From: Terriglobales bacterium
GTDB lineage: Bacteria > Acidobacteriota > Terriglobia > Terriglobales > Acidobacteriaceae
Reading direction: 5' to 3'
Length of the DNA: 7,964 nucleotides
Assembly (NCBI GenBank): GCA_015655365.1
Contig: JAATFE010000310.1
Span: 1-7,964, forward strand
Positions 1-5,620 of this stretch are shown here, one piece after another (positions within the stretch are counted from its first letter, which is position 1; the number at the start of each line of letters is the position of its first letter). Below the pieces are notes generated by a model. The model did not search any database, was not told where the DNA came from, and was given only the letters and a program-made list of their open reading frames with translations. Both the position numbers and the translations under genes were made by a program.

Positions 1-109
1 ACAACCCGCAACTTCAGTTTTCCATATTGCTTGTACCATCGAATCCATGCGTATATAGCGATACTCTACACAAATATTTCATCGAGAATTAATCTGCCGC
101 ACCGGCTTC

Positions 110-216
110 TACTGATCCGGCCCATAAGAAATACGACAGGGTGCCCCATCCTTGACCGCGTTTTTGGCGGGCAAGGATGGGAAAGCACGATGCAAATCTT
201 TTGGGCCGGACCAGTA
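110..216. repeat. MITE-like element: inverted repeats around a REP-like palindrome
   Basis: Bases 110-124 (TACTGATCCGGCCCA) and 202-216 (TGGGCCGGACCAGTA) are inverted repeats matching at 14 of 15 positions. They enclose 77 bp whose core is the palindromic repeat at 139-189. Nested outer arms around an inner hairpin resemble a small non-autonomous element or a large composite cruciform. I see no clean target-site duplication next to the arms, so transposition is inference only. The element is non-coding. Confidence 0.5.
139..189 (+). repeat. Palindromic intergenic repeat, copy 1
   Basis: This starts GGGTGCCCCAT and ends ATGGGAAAGCACG. The main arms are 145-154 (CCCATCCTTG) and 172-181 (CAAGGATGGG), a perfect 10-bp pairing. 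An inner stem CCGC (156-159) / GCGG (167-170) closes a GTTTTTG loop. The outer GTGC (141-144) can also pair with GCAC (185-188) across an AAA bulge. Matching ends are found at 2327-2382 and 5549-5588 around different stems, so this is a repeat family and not a chance hairpin. No T-run follows the stem, so it is not a standard terminator. Confidence 0.75.
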
Positions 217-294
217 ACTTGCTGCTTCTTTAAAAAATCCTCATTGCGTCACGCTATTCATCTGGAGCGAAGCGACCTCCCGCCGCTTTCCGCC

Positions 295-335
295 ACCAAA
301 CAAAAACCGGGCCTGGGATCAGATCCCAGGCCCGG
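295..335 (-). terminator. Rho-independent terminator of the SurA-like gene
   Basis: Arms 307-320 (CCGGGCCTGGGATC) and 322-335 (GATCCCAGGCCCGG) are a perfect 14-bp inverted repeat around one central base. Read on the minus strand, the hairpin lies 24 bases after the TAG stop at 360-362 and is followed at once by TTTTTGTTTGG. The T-run appears only on the minus strand, so the terminator serves the leftward gene. Confidence 0.9.
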
Positions 336-359
336 CCAAATGGTTGAATCGCTTGTTCG

Positions 360-2132
360 CTACTGCTGCGGAGCAGGAGCCGGCGTCGTTGCCGGCGCAG
401 GTGCAGCCACCGGAGCCTGCGGCGCAGGACCCAGAGTCGTATCCCCCTGAGCCGGAGCCACCGGCTTCTTGTTCTTGTCCGTCAAACGGGTCTTGTCGCT
501 CGTCGTCGTGGAACCCCTCTTCTTTTTCTTGGAGGTGTCGCCGGCCAGACCCAAAGGACCTGCCTGCGTCTGCCGATCAGCAACCTCAGCCGCATCCGGC
601 GCGGCAGGAGCCTGCTTGTCGAGCTGCGGACCCTTGGCCTTGGGCTGCTTGGGCGCCTTGGCACGTTCGCTGAAACGAACCTTCTTGTCCGGCTTGGTCG
701 AGGCTTCCAAAGGATTCGCTGGCTCCGCGGCGGCAACCGCGGGTTCTGGCGGCAAAGCGCCCGCATCCTCGGTTTTGGTCTGCTGCGCCGCATTGGGCAG
801 CGTCTTGGTAGGCGCCTGACCGTAGCGGATCTTTTCCTTCTTGCCGGGTTTCATCGAAGCCACGTCGGTGGCACTGACGTTCTTGCTCTTCTTGCTCGCT
901 TTTACCGGCGTCACGGTCGGAGCCGTTTCCGTTTCAGGCGCTACGGCAGCCTGCGCCGTCTTCTGGCGGAAGGTACGCGTGTTCTCACGGAAGCGCGTGC
1001 GCTCCACCTTCTTCTTCTTCTTGGGAGCCGGGGGAACATACGCGCTATAAACCGGCTTGGTCTGCTTCACGCTGGCCCCGGAATCCTCGTACCCTGGCTT
1101 GATGTCGATGAAGGCTTCTTCGCGCAGTTTGGTCAGATAGTCGCGGAGGGCAGGCTCCATCTTGCTCATGTAATAGGACTGCTCCACATCCTGCTCCACG
1201 TCCTTGTACTCCGGAACGCCGCCAGGAACGTGTTGCACGACCTTGAGAATGACGTAGCCCTGCTTGGTGCGGATCGGCTCGGTAAACTGGCCGGTCTTGA
1301 GGGCAAACGTCTTGTCCTCGAGCACTTTCGCCAGGCTGCCGCGTTTGAACTGGCCCAGATCGCCGCCCTGCGACGCCGTGGTTCCGTCGCTGAACGAGCG
1401 CGCCAATTGCGTAAAGTCACCACCGGCGCGGAGTTTGGCCTCAATGTCGTCGGCCTTGGCCTTCGCTGCGGCCAGCTTCTCCGGATCGTCGGGCATGAAA
1501 GCGCCCTTCTCCGTCACCGACGGCACAGGCGCGCCAATCGAGACGAGAATCTCCGCCAGATGCACGCTTTCCGGCTGCGCGTACTCCTGCTTGTGCTGCT
1601 CAAAGTAGCGCTGCGCTTCCCCGGCGGTCATCTGAATCCTGCGGCCCACCTGGTCGCGCATCACCTCTTGCGTGATGATGCCGTTGCGAATATTCGCCTT
1701 GAAATCCTCATAGGAGACGCCCTGTTCCTTGGCGGCCTTCTCCAGATCCTCGAGAGTTTCCAGGTTGTACTGCTTGCGGATCTCGTCCAGGCGCTTCACC
1801 AGGTCGGTTTCACCAGTGATGTTCAGTTCCTTGCCCTTCGAGAGCCAGAGCTGCTGGTCGATCAGGTTGCGCAGCAGGTCCTTGTGGGCCTCCGACGTTT
1901 CCTGCATCGAACCGCCATGCTGGCGAATTTCCTGGTCGAGTTCCTTCATGGCGCGGTCGTAATCCGAACGCGAAATGACCCGATCGTTGACCCGGGCGAT
2001 GATTTCCTCGACCGTGGTGCCGCCGTATGGGCTCTCAGGCGCGGCGGGATGCGTTTGCGCCAAAGTGAAACTTGCGAGCAGCAACGTGCCGAACACGAAC
2101 GCCGCGGGAATGCGAAGGAGTCTTAGATTCAT
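360..2132 (-). CDS. SurA-type periplasmic chaperone/peptidyl-prolyl isomerase with long basic tail
   Basis: A 590-residue exported folding factor of the SurA/PpiC (parvulin) type, expected to bind unfolded envelope proteins in the periplasm. Residues 1-25 form a signal peptide (MNLRLLRIP, then a hydrophobic stretch, cleavage near TLA/QT). Residues about 39-185 match the SurA N-terminal helical chaperone domain (VNDRVISRSDYDRAM, NLIDQQLW). Residues about 188-302 are one parvulin domain, with VHLAEILV and the family signature GGDLGQF at 256-262. The usual second parvulin histidine (GYHI) is Val294 here, so isomerase activity may be weak. Residues about 345-590 are a low-complexity Lys/Pro/Ala tail absent from E. 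coli SurA, which has about 430 residues and two parvulin domains. I chose the ATG at 2132 because it opens directly into the signal peptide; the frame extends to 2276, but the extra 48 residues look non-coding. No strong Shine-Dalgarno sequence is seen. It is divergent from the S41 protease gene. Confidence 0.9.
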   Translation of the reverse strand: MNLRLLRIPAAFVFGTLLLASFTLAQTHPAAPESPYGGTTVEEIIARVNDRVISRSDYDRAMKELDQEIRQHGGSMQETSEAHKDLLRNLIDQQLWLSKGKELNITGETDLVKRLDEIRKQYNLETLEDLEKAAKEQGVSYEDFKANIRNGIITQEVMRDQVGRRIQMTAGEAQRYFEQHKQEYAQPESVHLAEILVSIGAPVPSVTEKGAFMPDDPEKLAAAKAKADDIEAKLRAGGDFTQLARSFSDGTTASQGGDLGQFKRGSLAKVLEDKTFALKTGQFTEPIRTKQGYVILKVVQHVPGGVPEYKDVEQDVEQSYYMSKMEPALRDYLTKLREEAFIDIKPGYEDSGASVKQTKPVYSAYVPPAPKKKKKVERTRFRENTRTFRQKTAQAAVAPETETAPTVTPVKASKKSKNVSATDVASMKPGKKEKIRYGQAPTKTLPNAAQQTKTEDAGALPPEPAVAAAEPANPLEASTKPDKKVRFSERAKAPKQPKAKGPQLDKQAPAAPDAAEVADRQTQAGPLGLAGDTSKKKKRGSTTTSDKTRLTDKNKKPVAPAQGDTTLGPAPQAPVAAPAPATTPAPAPQQ

Positions 2133-2183
2133 AGGTAAGGACACTGCTAGGGGCAATCGTTCACCACCTGATGCATAGACGCC

Positions 2184-2189
2184 ATTGTA
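2184..2189 (-). promoter_or_regulatory. Possible -10 box for the SurA-like gene
   Basis: On the minus strand this reads TACAAT, 51 bases upstream of the ATG at 2132. No good -35 hexamer is found at 16-18 bp spacing; the closest is GCGTTG at 16 bp. A transcript would have a leader of roughly 45 bases. This is a weak prediction from one hexamer. Confidence 0.25.
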
Positions 2190-2326
2190 AATGCCAGGAG
2201 AGCAACAACGCGATTCCGGGCATAAATCAAAGCAATTTCGCCCCTTTCCCCGGCCGCAAAAACCAGATTCCGACATCCGACGCCGATCTGCGGCTTGGCC
2301 GCCGTGTCTGAAGCCGGGCAGAAATC

Positions 2327-2382
2327 GGGTGCCTCATCCTTGGCGCGTTTTTTATTTTTGCGCCAAGGGCGGGAAACCTCAC
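2327..2382 (+). repeat. Palindromic intergenic repeat, copy 2 (diverged)
   Basis: This starts GGGTGCCTCAT and ends GCGGGAAACCTCAC, the same ends as copies 1 and 3 with a few changes. The core arms are 2338-2346 (CCTTGGCGC) and 2360-2368 (GCGCCAAGG), a perfect 9-bp stem around a 13-base T-rich loop. Further out, pairing continues through G-T wobbles (2337/2369 and 2334/2372) with one A-C mismatch (2336/2370). It lies in the shared promoter region of the SurA-like and S41 genes. Confidence 0.65.
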
Positions 2383-2462
2383 CCCGTCCCGTTCGTCAAC
2401 ATGCCCCTCCTCGCCGCCCCCCCAGCTACCCGAATGCCCCTCTCCGCCGTCAAATACCCCGG

Positions 2463-2471
2463 TGATATACT
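2463..2471 (+). promoter_or_regulatory. Candidate extended -10 promoter of the S41 protease gene
   Basis: TGATATACT contains TATACT preceded by the TGn extension, which can replace a strong -35 box in sigma70-type promoters. The matching -35 position (2443-2448, TCCGCC) is poor. Start of transcription near 2478 would give a leader of about 180 bases carrying the hairpin at 2521-2555. Confidence 0.4.
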
Positions 2472-2520
2472 TCTTGCCAAGACTGCTCTGTTCGGGCCTT
2501 TTTCGCGATTTCCCCCATCT

Positions 2521-2555
2521 TTAGCCTTGCCGGAACCGGGCAAGGTTAATTTTTT
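2521..2555 (+). terminator. Terminator-like hairpin in the leader of the S41 gene
   Basis: Arms 2521-2531 (TTAGCCTTGCC) and 2539-2549 (GGCAAGGTTAA) pair over 11 positions with one G-T wobble and a 7-base loop, and are followed at once by TTTTTT (2550-2555). This is a standard intrinsic terminator on the plus strand, but no plus-strand gene lies upstream in the window. If the promoter at 2463-2471 is real, the hairpin sits in the leader of the protease gene and could act as an attenuator. It may otherwise end a short unannotated transcript. Confidence 0.55.
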
Positions 2556-2656
2556 CGAGGAATCACCCAGCGCTTTCCGTTGGATTTTGACTCGTTCCCC
2601 TGGGAAACCGCCACAGAAAGCCCGCCGCATCCGCAGTCCGGAGGTTCCTCTAGCCT

Positions 2657-4267
2657 ATGACTCCCCGCGCCCGCCGCGCCCTATTTGCCCTGGTCGTCTT
2701 CTTCTCCGTCTGCGCCGTTGCAGGCAGCATCCTGCAGCGCAGGGTCGGGGCGCAGTCTTCTGCCGACGAGAGCCAGCTCCGCGACAGCCTCAAGTCCTTC
2801 ACCAACGTCTATGCGCTGGTCGAGCAGAATTACGCCGAGCCCATCAACGGCGATAAGGCCGACACCGCCATCTACGACGGGGCCATCCCCGGCATGTTGC
2901 GCGTCCTCGACCCTCACTCCAACTTCTACGATCCCAAGGCATACGCCAAGATGCGCGAGGACCAGCACGGCCGCTACTACGGCGTCGGCATGGTCATTCA
3001 GCAGCAGATCAACAAGATCTATGTCATCACCCCCTACGAGGGCACACCCTCCTTCCGGGCTGGCATCCACCCCGGCGACATCATCGCCTCGGTCGACGGC
3101 AAAAGCACCGACAGCATGACCTCCGACCTTGTGGCCAAGGCGCTCAAGGGCCCCAAGGGCACTCACGTTCAGGTCACCACCATCCGCGAAGGCCAGTCCA
3201 AGCCGCTGGCGTTCGACCTGATCCGCGACGAAATCCCGCACCCCTCGGTGGACCTCAAATACGAGATGCGCCCCGGCATCGGCTACATCCATCTCTCCCA
3301 GTTCCAGGAAACCACAGCCCAGGAAGTGATTGAGGCTGTCGACAGCTTCAGCAACCTCAAAGGTCTGGTCCTCGACCTGCGCGGCAACCCAGGCGGCTTG
3401 CTCAGCCAGGCCGTCGACATCTGCGACCACCTGCTCGCCAAGGGCCAGAACATCGTCTCTCAGCGCGGACGCGCCTATCCCGATCAGGTCTACACCGCCA
3501 ACCACGGCAACGGCGGCAAAACCTTCCCCATCGTGGTGTTGGTCAACCGCAACACGGCCTCCGCTGCGGAAATCGTCTCCGGCGCATTGCAGGATCACGA
3601 CCGCGCCCTGATCGTCGGCGAAACCACCTTCGGCAAGGGCCTCGTGCAGACCGTCTATAACCTCAGCGAGAACACCGGTCTGGCGCTGACCACCTATCAC
3701 TACTACACACCCTCGGGCCGCCTCATCCAGCGCAACTACTCCGGCGTTTCGCTCTACGACTACTACTACAACCACGCCGGCGCCCAGCCCGCCGACACCA
3801 CCAACCGCGAAGTCAAGTTCACCGACGCGGGCCGTACCGTCTACGGCGGCGGCGGCATCACCCCCGACGAAAAGATCGAAAGCCCCAAGAGCAACCACTT
3901 CGAAGACTCCCTTCTGGCCAAGGATGTCTTCTTCCACTTCGCTCCACACTATCTGGCCAACCGCACCGTCGACCAGAACTTCCAGGTCGACGAGCCGGTA
4001 CTCACCGAGTTCAAAGCCTACCTCACCAGCCAGAACATCCCCTGGACCAACGAGGACCTGAACGGCGTAAGCGATTGGCTCAAGGCCCGCATCAAGGAGA
4101 AAATCTTCACCATCCAGTTCGGCCAATTGCAAGGTCTGCGCACCCTGGCCGACTGGGACCCGATGATCCAGAAGGCCGTCACCTTCCTCCCGGAAGCCCA
4201 GGCCCTGGAAGACAACGTCCACAAGGTCCTCACCCAGAAAGCCATGGCCCGCAACGGCGCTCAGTAG
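2657..4267 (+). CDS. S41 family C-terminal processing peptidase (active)
   Basis: A 536-residue exported serine protease of the CtpA/Prc/Tsp family, which cuts periplasmic proteins near their C-termini. Residues 1-32 are a signal peptide or membrane anchor (basic MTPRARR, hydrophobic 9-25, possible cleavage VGA/QS). A helical segment (36-100, with LDPHSNFYDP at 84-93) precedes a PDZ domain at about 103-190 (GVGMVIQQ, SFRAGIHPGDIIASVDG). The protease core runs about 195-360. It carries LVLDLRGNPGGLL, the nucleophile Ser302 in NTASAAE, the base Lys327 in TFGKG and Gln331. The 25-residue Ser-Lys spacing and the Gln four residues later match Prc (452/477/481). The tail (361-536) has a Tyr-rich patch (YDYYY at 367-371) and a helical end. 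The ATG is supported by GGAGGT at 2640-2645, 11 bases upstream. It is monocistronic and ends in the terminator at 4283-4320. Confidence 0.95.
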   Translation: MTPRARRALFALVVFFSVCAVAGSILQRRVGAQSSADESQLRDSLKSFTNVYALVEQNYAEPINGDKADTAIYDGAIPGMLRVLDPHSNFYDPKAYAKMREDQHGRYYGVGMVIQQQINKIYVITPYEGTPSFRAGIHPGDIIASVDGKSTDSMTSDLVAKALKGPKGTHVQVTTIREGQSKPLAFDLIRDEIPHPSVDLKYEMRPGIGYIHLSQFQETTAQEVIEAVDSFSNLKGLVLDLRGNPGGLLSQAVDICDHLLAKGQNIVSQRGRAYPDQVYTANHGNGGKTFPIVVLVNRNTASAAEIVSGALQDHDRALIVGETTFGKGLVQTVYNLSENTGLALTTYHYYTPSGRLIQRNYSGVSLYDYYYNHAGAQPADTTNREVKFTDAGRTVYGGGGITPDEKIESPKSNHFEDSLLAKDVFFHFAPHYLANRTVDQNFQVDEPVLTEFKAYLTSQNIPWTNEDLNGVSDWLKARIKEKIFTIQFGQLQGLRTLADWDPMIQKAVTFLPEAQALEDNVHKVLTQKAMARNGAQ

Positions 4268-4282
4268 CCGCCATCTCAGAAG

Positions 4283-4320
4283 CGCAAAAAGGCCATCCCC
4301 GCGGGGATGGCCTTTTTGCG
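4283..4320. terminator. Perfect bidirectional terminator
   Basis: Bases 4283-4300 (CGCAAAAAGGCCATCCCC) and 4303-4320 are an 18-bp perfect inverted repeat around a central GC. An A5 run leads and a T5 run follows the GC-rich stem GGCCATCCCC / GGGGATGGCC, so each strand reads as hairpin plus T-run. It lies 15 bases after the S41 stop (plus strand) and 25 bases after the DUF2442 stop at 4346 (minus strand), serving both convergent units. Confidence 0.93.
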
Positions 4321-4345
4321 TACAGTAGTCTTCTGTCCTTGCGCC

Positions 4346-4603
4346 CTATGCCGCAAAGGTATTGCTGCTTGCGCTTTGGTCGCCCAGCCCGGCAAGAAGG
4401 CCCGCGATGGACACGTCCTCGTCCAGGGACTCCCAATGCAAACCGCGGCTGCTGATTCTCACCTGCTCGCGCTGCTCAGCAGTGCCATGCAGCAAACGCG
4501 GAAACCATGCCAGCGGCACGCCAATGGTGCGGCCGTCGCTCAAATCGACCCACATACTGTCCGGATCGAAACGGACCTTCGTTGCACTAACCGAAATACT
4601 CAT
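4346..4603 (-). CDS. DUF2442 domain protein
   Basis: A small 85-residue protein of the DUF2442 family, function unknown. The family pattern is clear: LSDGRTIGVPLAWFPRLL (21-38), a Gln/Arg stretch (TAEQREQVRI), then a Gly-x-His-Trp segment and LDEDVSIAGLL (60-70). It is the second gene of a two-gene unit: its ATG lies inside the end of the DUF4160 gene, overlapping by 17 bp, which implies coupled translation. AGAGGG on the minus strand (4610-4615), 6 bases before the ATG, is a good Shine-Dalgarno sequence and fixes the start. The same frame extends up to 4837, but that part is antisense-like and overlaps DUF4160. No signal peptide, so cytoplasmic. DUF2442 genes often sit beside DUF4160 genes as far as I recall; a toxin-antitoxin-like role is conjecture. 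Confidence 0.87.
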   Translation of the reverse strand: MSISVSATKVRFDPDSMWVDLSDGRTIGVPLAWFPRLLHGTAEQREQVRISSRGLHWESLDEDVSIAGLLAGLGDQSASSNTFAA

Positions 4604-4829
4604 TCCATGCCCTCTCGATCCGGTCTTGATGACTCTCGACAATCGCCACCAACTCGCGAAGGGTTCGGGCATCGTAGCCATCATTGTAGGCCACGCGAAT
4701 CTCCGGTTTCGGCCAAAATTTCGCTTCAACGTTGTCTTTCTCAACATGGATATGTAGTGGCTCGCGCGGTGATCCCTCGTTTGAATAGAAGAAGAACCTG
4801 AAGCCCCGTTCACGAAACACTTCTGGCAT
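4587..4829 (-). CDS. DUF4160 domain protein
   Basis: An 80-residue cytoplasmic protein of the DUF4160 family, function unknown. Family marks are the start MPEVFRERGFRFFFYSNEG, the conserved REPLHIHVE (His26-Ile-His28-Val) and the following AKFWP. The C-terminal half (LRELVAIVESHQDRIERAWNEYF) looks like one long helix. It is the first gene of a unit with DUF2442, overlapping by 17 bp. The ATG at 4829 has no Shine-Dalgarno sequence, and a promoter just upstream (4836-4863) places the predicted transcription start on the A of the ATG, suggesting a leaderless mRNA. The His-x-His motif could bind metal or nucleic acid, but I know of no established activity. The unit is divergent from rubrerythrin with a 107-bp gap. 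Confidence 0.9.
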   Translation of the reverse strand: MPEVFRERGFRFFFYSNEGSPREPLHIHVEKDNVEAKFWPKPEIRVAYNDGYDARTLRELVAIVESHQDRIERAWNEYFG

Positions 4830-4835
4830 AGCGTC

Positions 4836-4863
4836 ATTCTATTGCGGGTTCTGCGCGCCTCAA
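4836..4863 (-). promoter_or_regulatory. Sigma70-like promoter of the DUF4160/DUF2442 unit
   Basis: On the minus strand: -35 TTGAGG (4858-4863), a 16-bp spacer, then -10 TAGAAT (4836-4841). The -10 matches TATAAT at five of six positions and the -35 matches TTGACA at four of six. Only six bases (GACGCT) separate the -10 from the ATG at 4829, so the seventh base after it, a usual start site, is the A of the start codon. Confidence 0.5.
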
Positions 4864-4936
4864 CCCCATGTAATCTGCATCACAGCACAACCGCTCCAGC
4901 CACCTTACGCTTTGGACGTAGTCTGGGAGAAAAATC

Positions 4937-5515
4937 ATGTCAGGAATTGCCGCAGAAAATACTGTTACCGTCCAAAATCTTTTAGCCGCTTTTGAGGGCG
5001 AGTCGAACGCCAACGCCAAGTACACGGCTTTTGCCGTCAAGGCCGACGCCGACGGCCTGCACGGAGCCGCCAGCCTCTTTCGGGCCGCCGCCCGCGCCGA
5101 GCAAATCCATGCCGCCAATCACGCCCGCGTCATCAAGCAGTTGGGTGGCGAAGCAACCTGCGAGATCCATCCCGTCGAAGTAAAGACCTCCCTGGAGAAC
5201 CTCAAGACCGCGCTGGGTGGCGAGCGGTACGAGATCGACACCATGTACCCCGGCTTCCTGGCAGAGGCCACGGAGCGCAAGAACACCTCCGCCATCCGCA
5301 CCTTCACCTTTGCCCTGGAAGCCGAAAAGACCCACGCCCGCCTCTACGGCGAAGCTGTCGCCCTCTGCGAAGCTGGCAAGAAGGACTCCTGGATCGGCAC
5401 AGCCCGCGACTTCTTCGTCTGCCCTGTCTGCGGCTACACCTCGGAAACGCCCGACGAGCACGAGCGCTGCCCCGTCTGCAACGCCCCCTGGGAACGGTTC
5501 GAGACCATCCGCTAA
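4937..5515 (+). CDS. rbr: Rubrerythrin
   Basis: A 192-residue cytoplasmic non-haem iron protein that reduces hydrogen peroxide to water, protecting against oxidative stress. Residues about 10-145 are the ferritin-like four-helix bundle with the di-iron ligands: a Glu at 20 or 22 in FEGESNANAKY, E55-x-x-H58 (AEQIH), Glu at 110 and/or 113 (FLAEATERKN), and E130-x-x-H133 (EKTH). Residues about 158-192 are a rubredoxin-type Fe(Cys)4 domain with Cys162 and Cys165 (CPVCGY) and Cys178 and Cys181 (CPVC). The order, bundle then rubredoxin, and the length of about 190 are those of classical rubrerythrin. GGGAG at 4925-4929, 7 bases before the ATG, supports the start. It stands alone, divergent from DUF4160 and convergent with the isoaspartyl peptidase gene. 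I see no clear peroxide-regulator operator upstream. All expected ligands are present. Confidence 0.97.
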   Translation: MSGIAAENTVTVQNLLAAFEGESNANAKYTAFAVKADADGLHGAASLFRAAARAEQIHAANHARVIKQLGGEATCEIHPVEVKTSLENLKTALGGERYEIDTMYPGFLAEATERKNTSAIRTFTFALEAEKTHARLYGEAVALCEAGKKDSWIGTARDFFVCPVCGYTSETPDEHERCPVCNAPWERFETIR

Positions 5516-5548
5516 GCAATGTTCCGTACGTAAACCCGCACAATCGCT

Positions 5549-5588
5549 GGGTGCCCCAGGTCCCGCTTTTGGGACCTGGGAAACCACG
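5549..5588 (+). repeat. Palindromic intergenic repeat, copy 3
   Basis: This starts GGGTGCCCCAG and ends CTGGGAAACCACG. Arms 5555-5564 (CCCAGGTCCC) and 5571-5580 (GGGACCTGGG) pair perfectly over 10 bp around GCTTTT, with an outer GTG (5551-5553) / CAC (5585-5587) pair. It fills most of the gap between the convergent rubrerythrin and isoaspartyl peptidase genes, which have no other terminator there. No T-run follows on either strand, so any terminator role is uncertain. Confidence 0.75.
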
Positions 5589-5620
5589 TCTCCCAACCAG
5601 CCGCATTCCCGCCCATCCGT

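Larger units (their letters stand above)
1..359. other. Non-coding left flank
   Basis: No convincing gene is seen here. The first 100 bases or so are clearly more AT-rich than the rest of the window. A reading frame is open from the left edge to about 450, but it has no family resemblance and runs through the palindromes and into the antisense of the next gene, so I do not call it. The region holds a nested inverted-repeat element (110-216, with a REP-like core at 139-189) and the terminator of the leftward gene (about 295-335). The AT-rich first part could be promoter DNA of a gene beyond the left edge, but I see no clear -35/-10 pair. Confidence 0.6.
2133..2656. other. Divergent intergenic region, SurA-like / S41 protease
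   Basis: A 524-bp gap between divergently transcribed genes. From left to right it holds a possible -10 box for the leftward gene (2184-2189), palindromic repeat copy 2 (2327-2382), a C7 run (2417-2423), an extended -10 box for the rightward gene (2463-2471), a terminator-like hairpin with six Ts (2521-2555) and a strong GGAGGT Shine-Dalgarno sequence (2640-2645). Short reading frames on both strands resemble no family and cross these signals, so I call no gene. Confidence 0.6.

Noticed and set aside
31..450. Rightward reading frame of 139 codons starting with TTG
   Set aside because: It runs through the nested palindromes and the terminator and then antisense to the SurA-like gene; no family resemblance and no Shine-Dalgarno sequence.
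1230..2126. Rightward 298-codon frame opposite the SurA-like gene
   Set aside because: Antisense shadow of a GC-rich gene; Leu/Arg/Ala-rich composition with no recognisable domain.
2133..2276. Longer N-terminus for the SurA-like protein
   Set aside because: It would place 48 Cys/Gly/Arg-rich residues before a normal signal peptide.
2599..2614. CTGGGAAACCGCCAC-like sequence resembling the right end of the palindromic repeat
   Set aside because: No matching GGGTGCCCCA left end or stem at the proper distance; at best a decayed half, so not counted as a copy.
2379..2630. Leftward 83-codon frame in the divergent intergenic region
   Set aside because: No family resemblance; it overlaps the terminator-like hairpin and promoter signals.
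2681..4222. Leftward 513-codon frame opposite the S41 gene
   Set aside because: A long antisense shadow caused by GC bias; highly Val/Gly/Ala/Asp-rich and lacking domains, while the opposite strand has a complete catalytic protease.
4604..4837. Upstream extension of the DUF2442 frame to an ATG at 4837
   Set aside because: The extra 78 residues lie almost wholly over the DUF4160 gene in another frame and do not match DUF2442; a good Shine-Dalgarno sequence supports the start at 4603.
5549..5588. Palindromic repeat copy 3 as an ordinary terminator
   Set aside because: The stem is followed by AAACCACG on one strand and GGCACCC on the other, without a T-run; the match to two other copies explains it better as a repeat.
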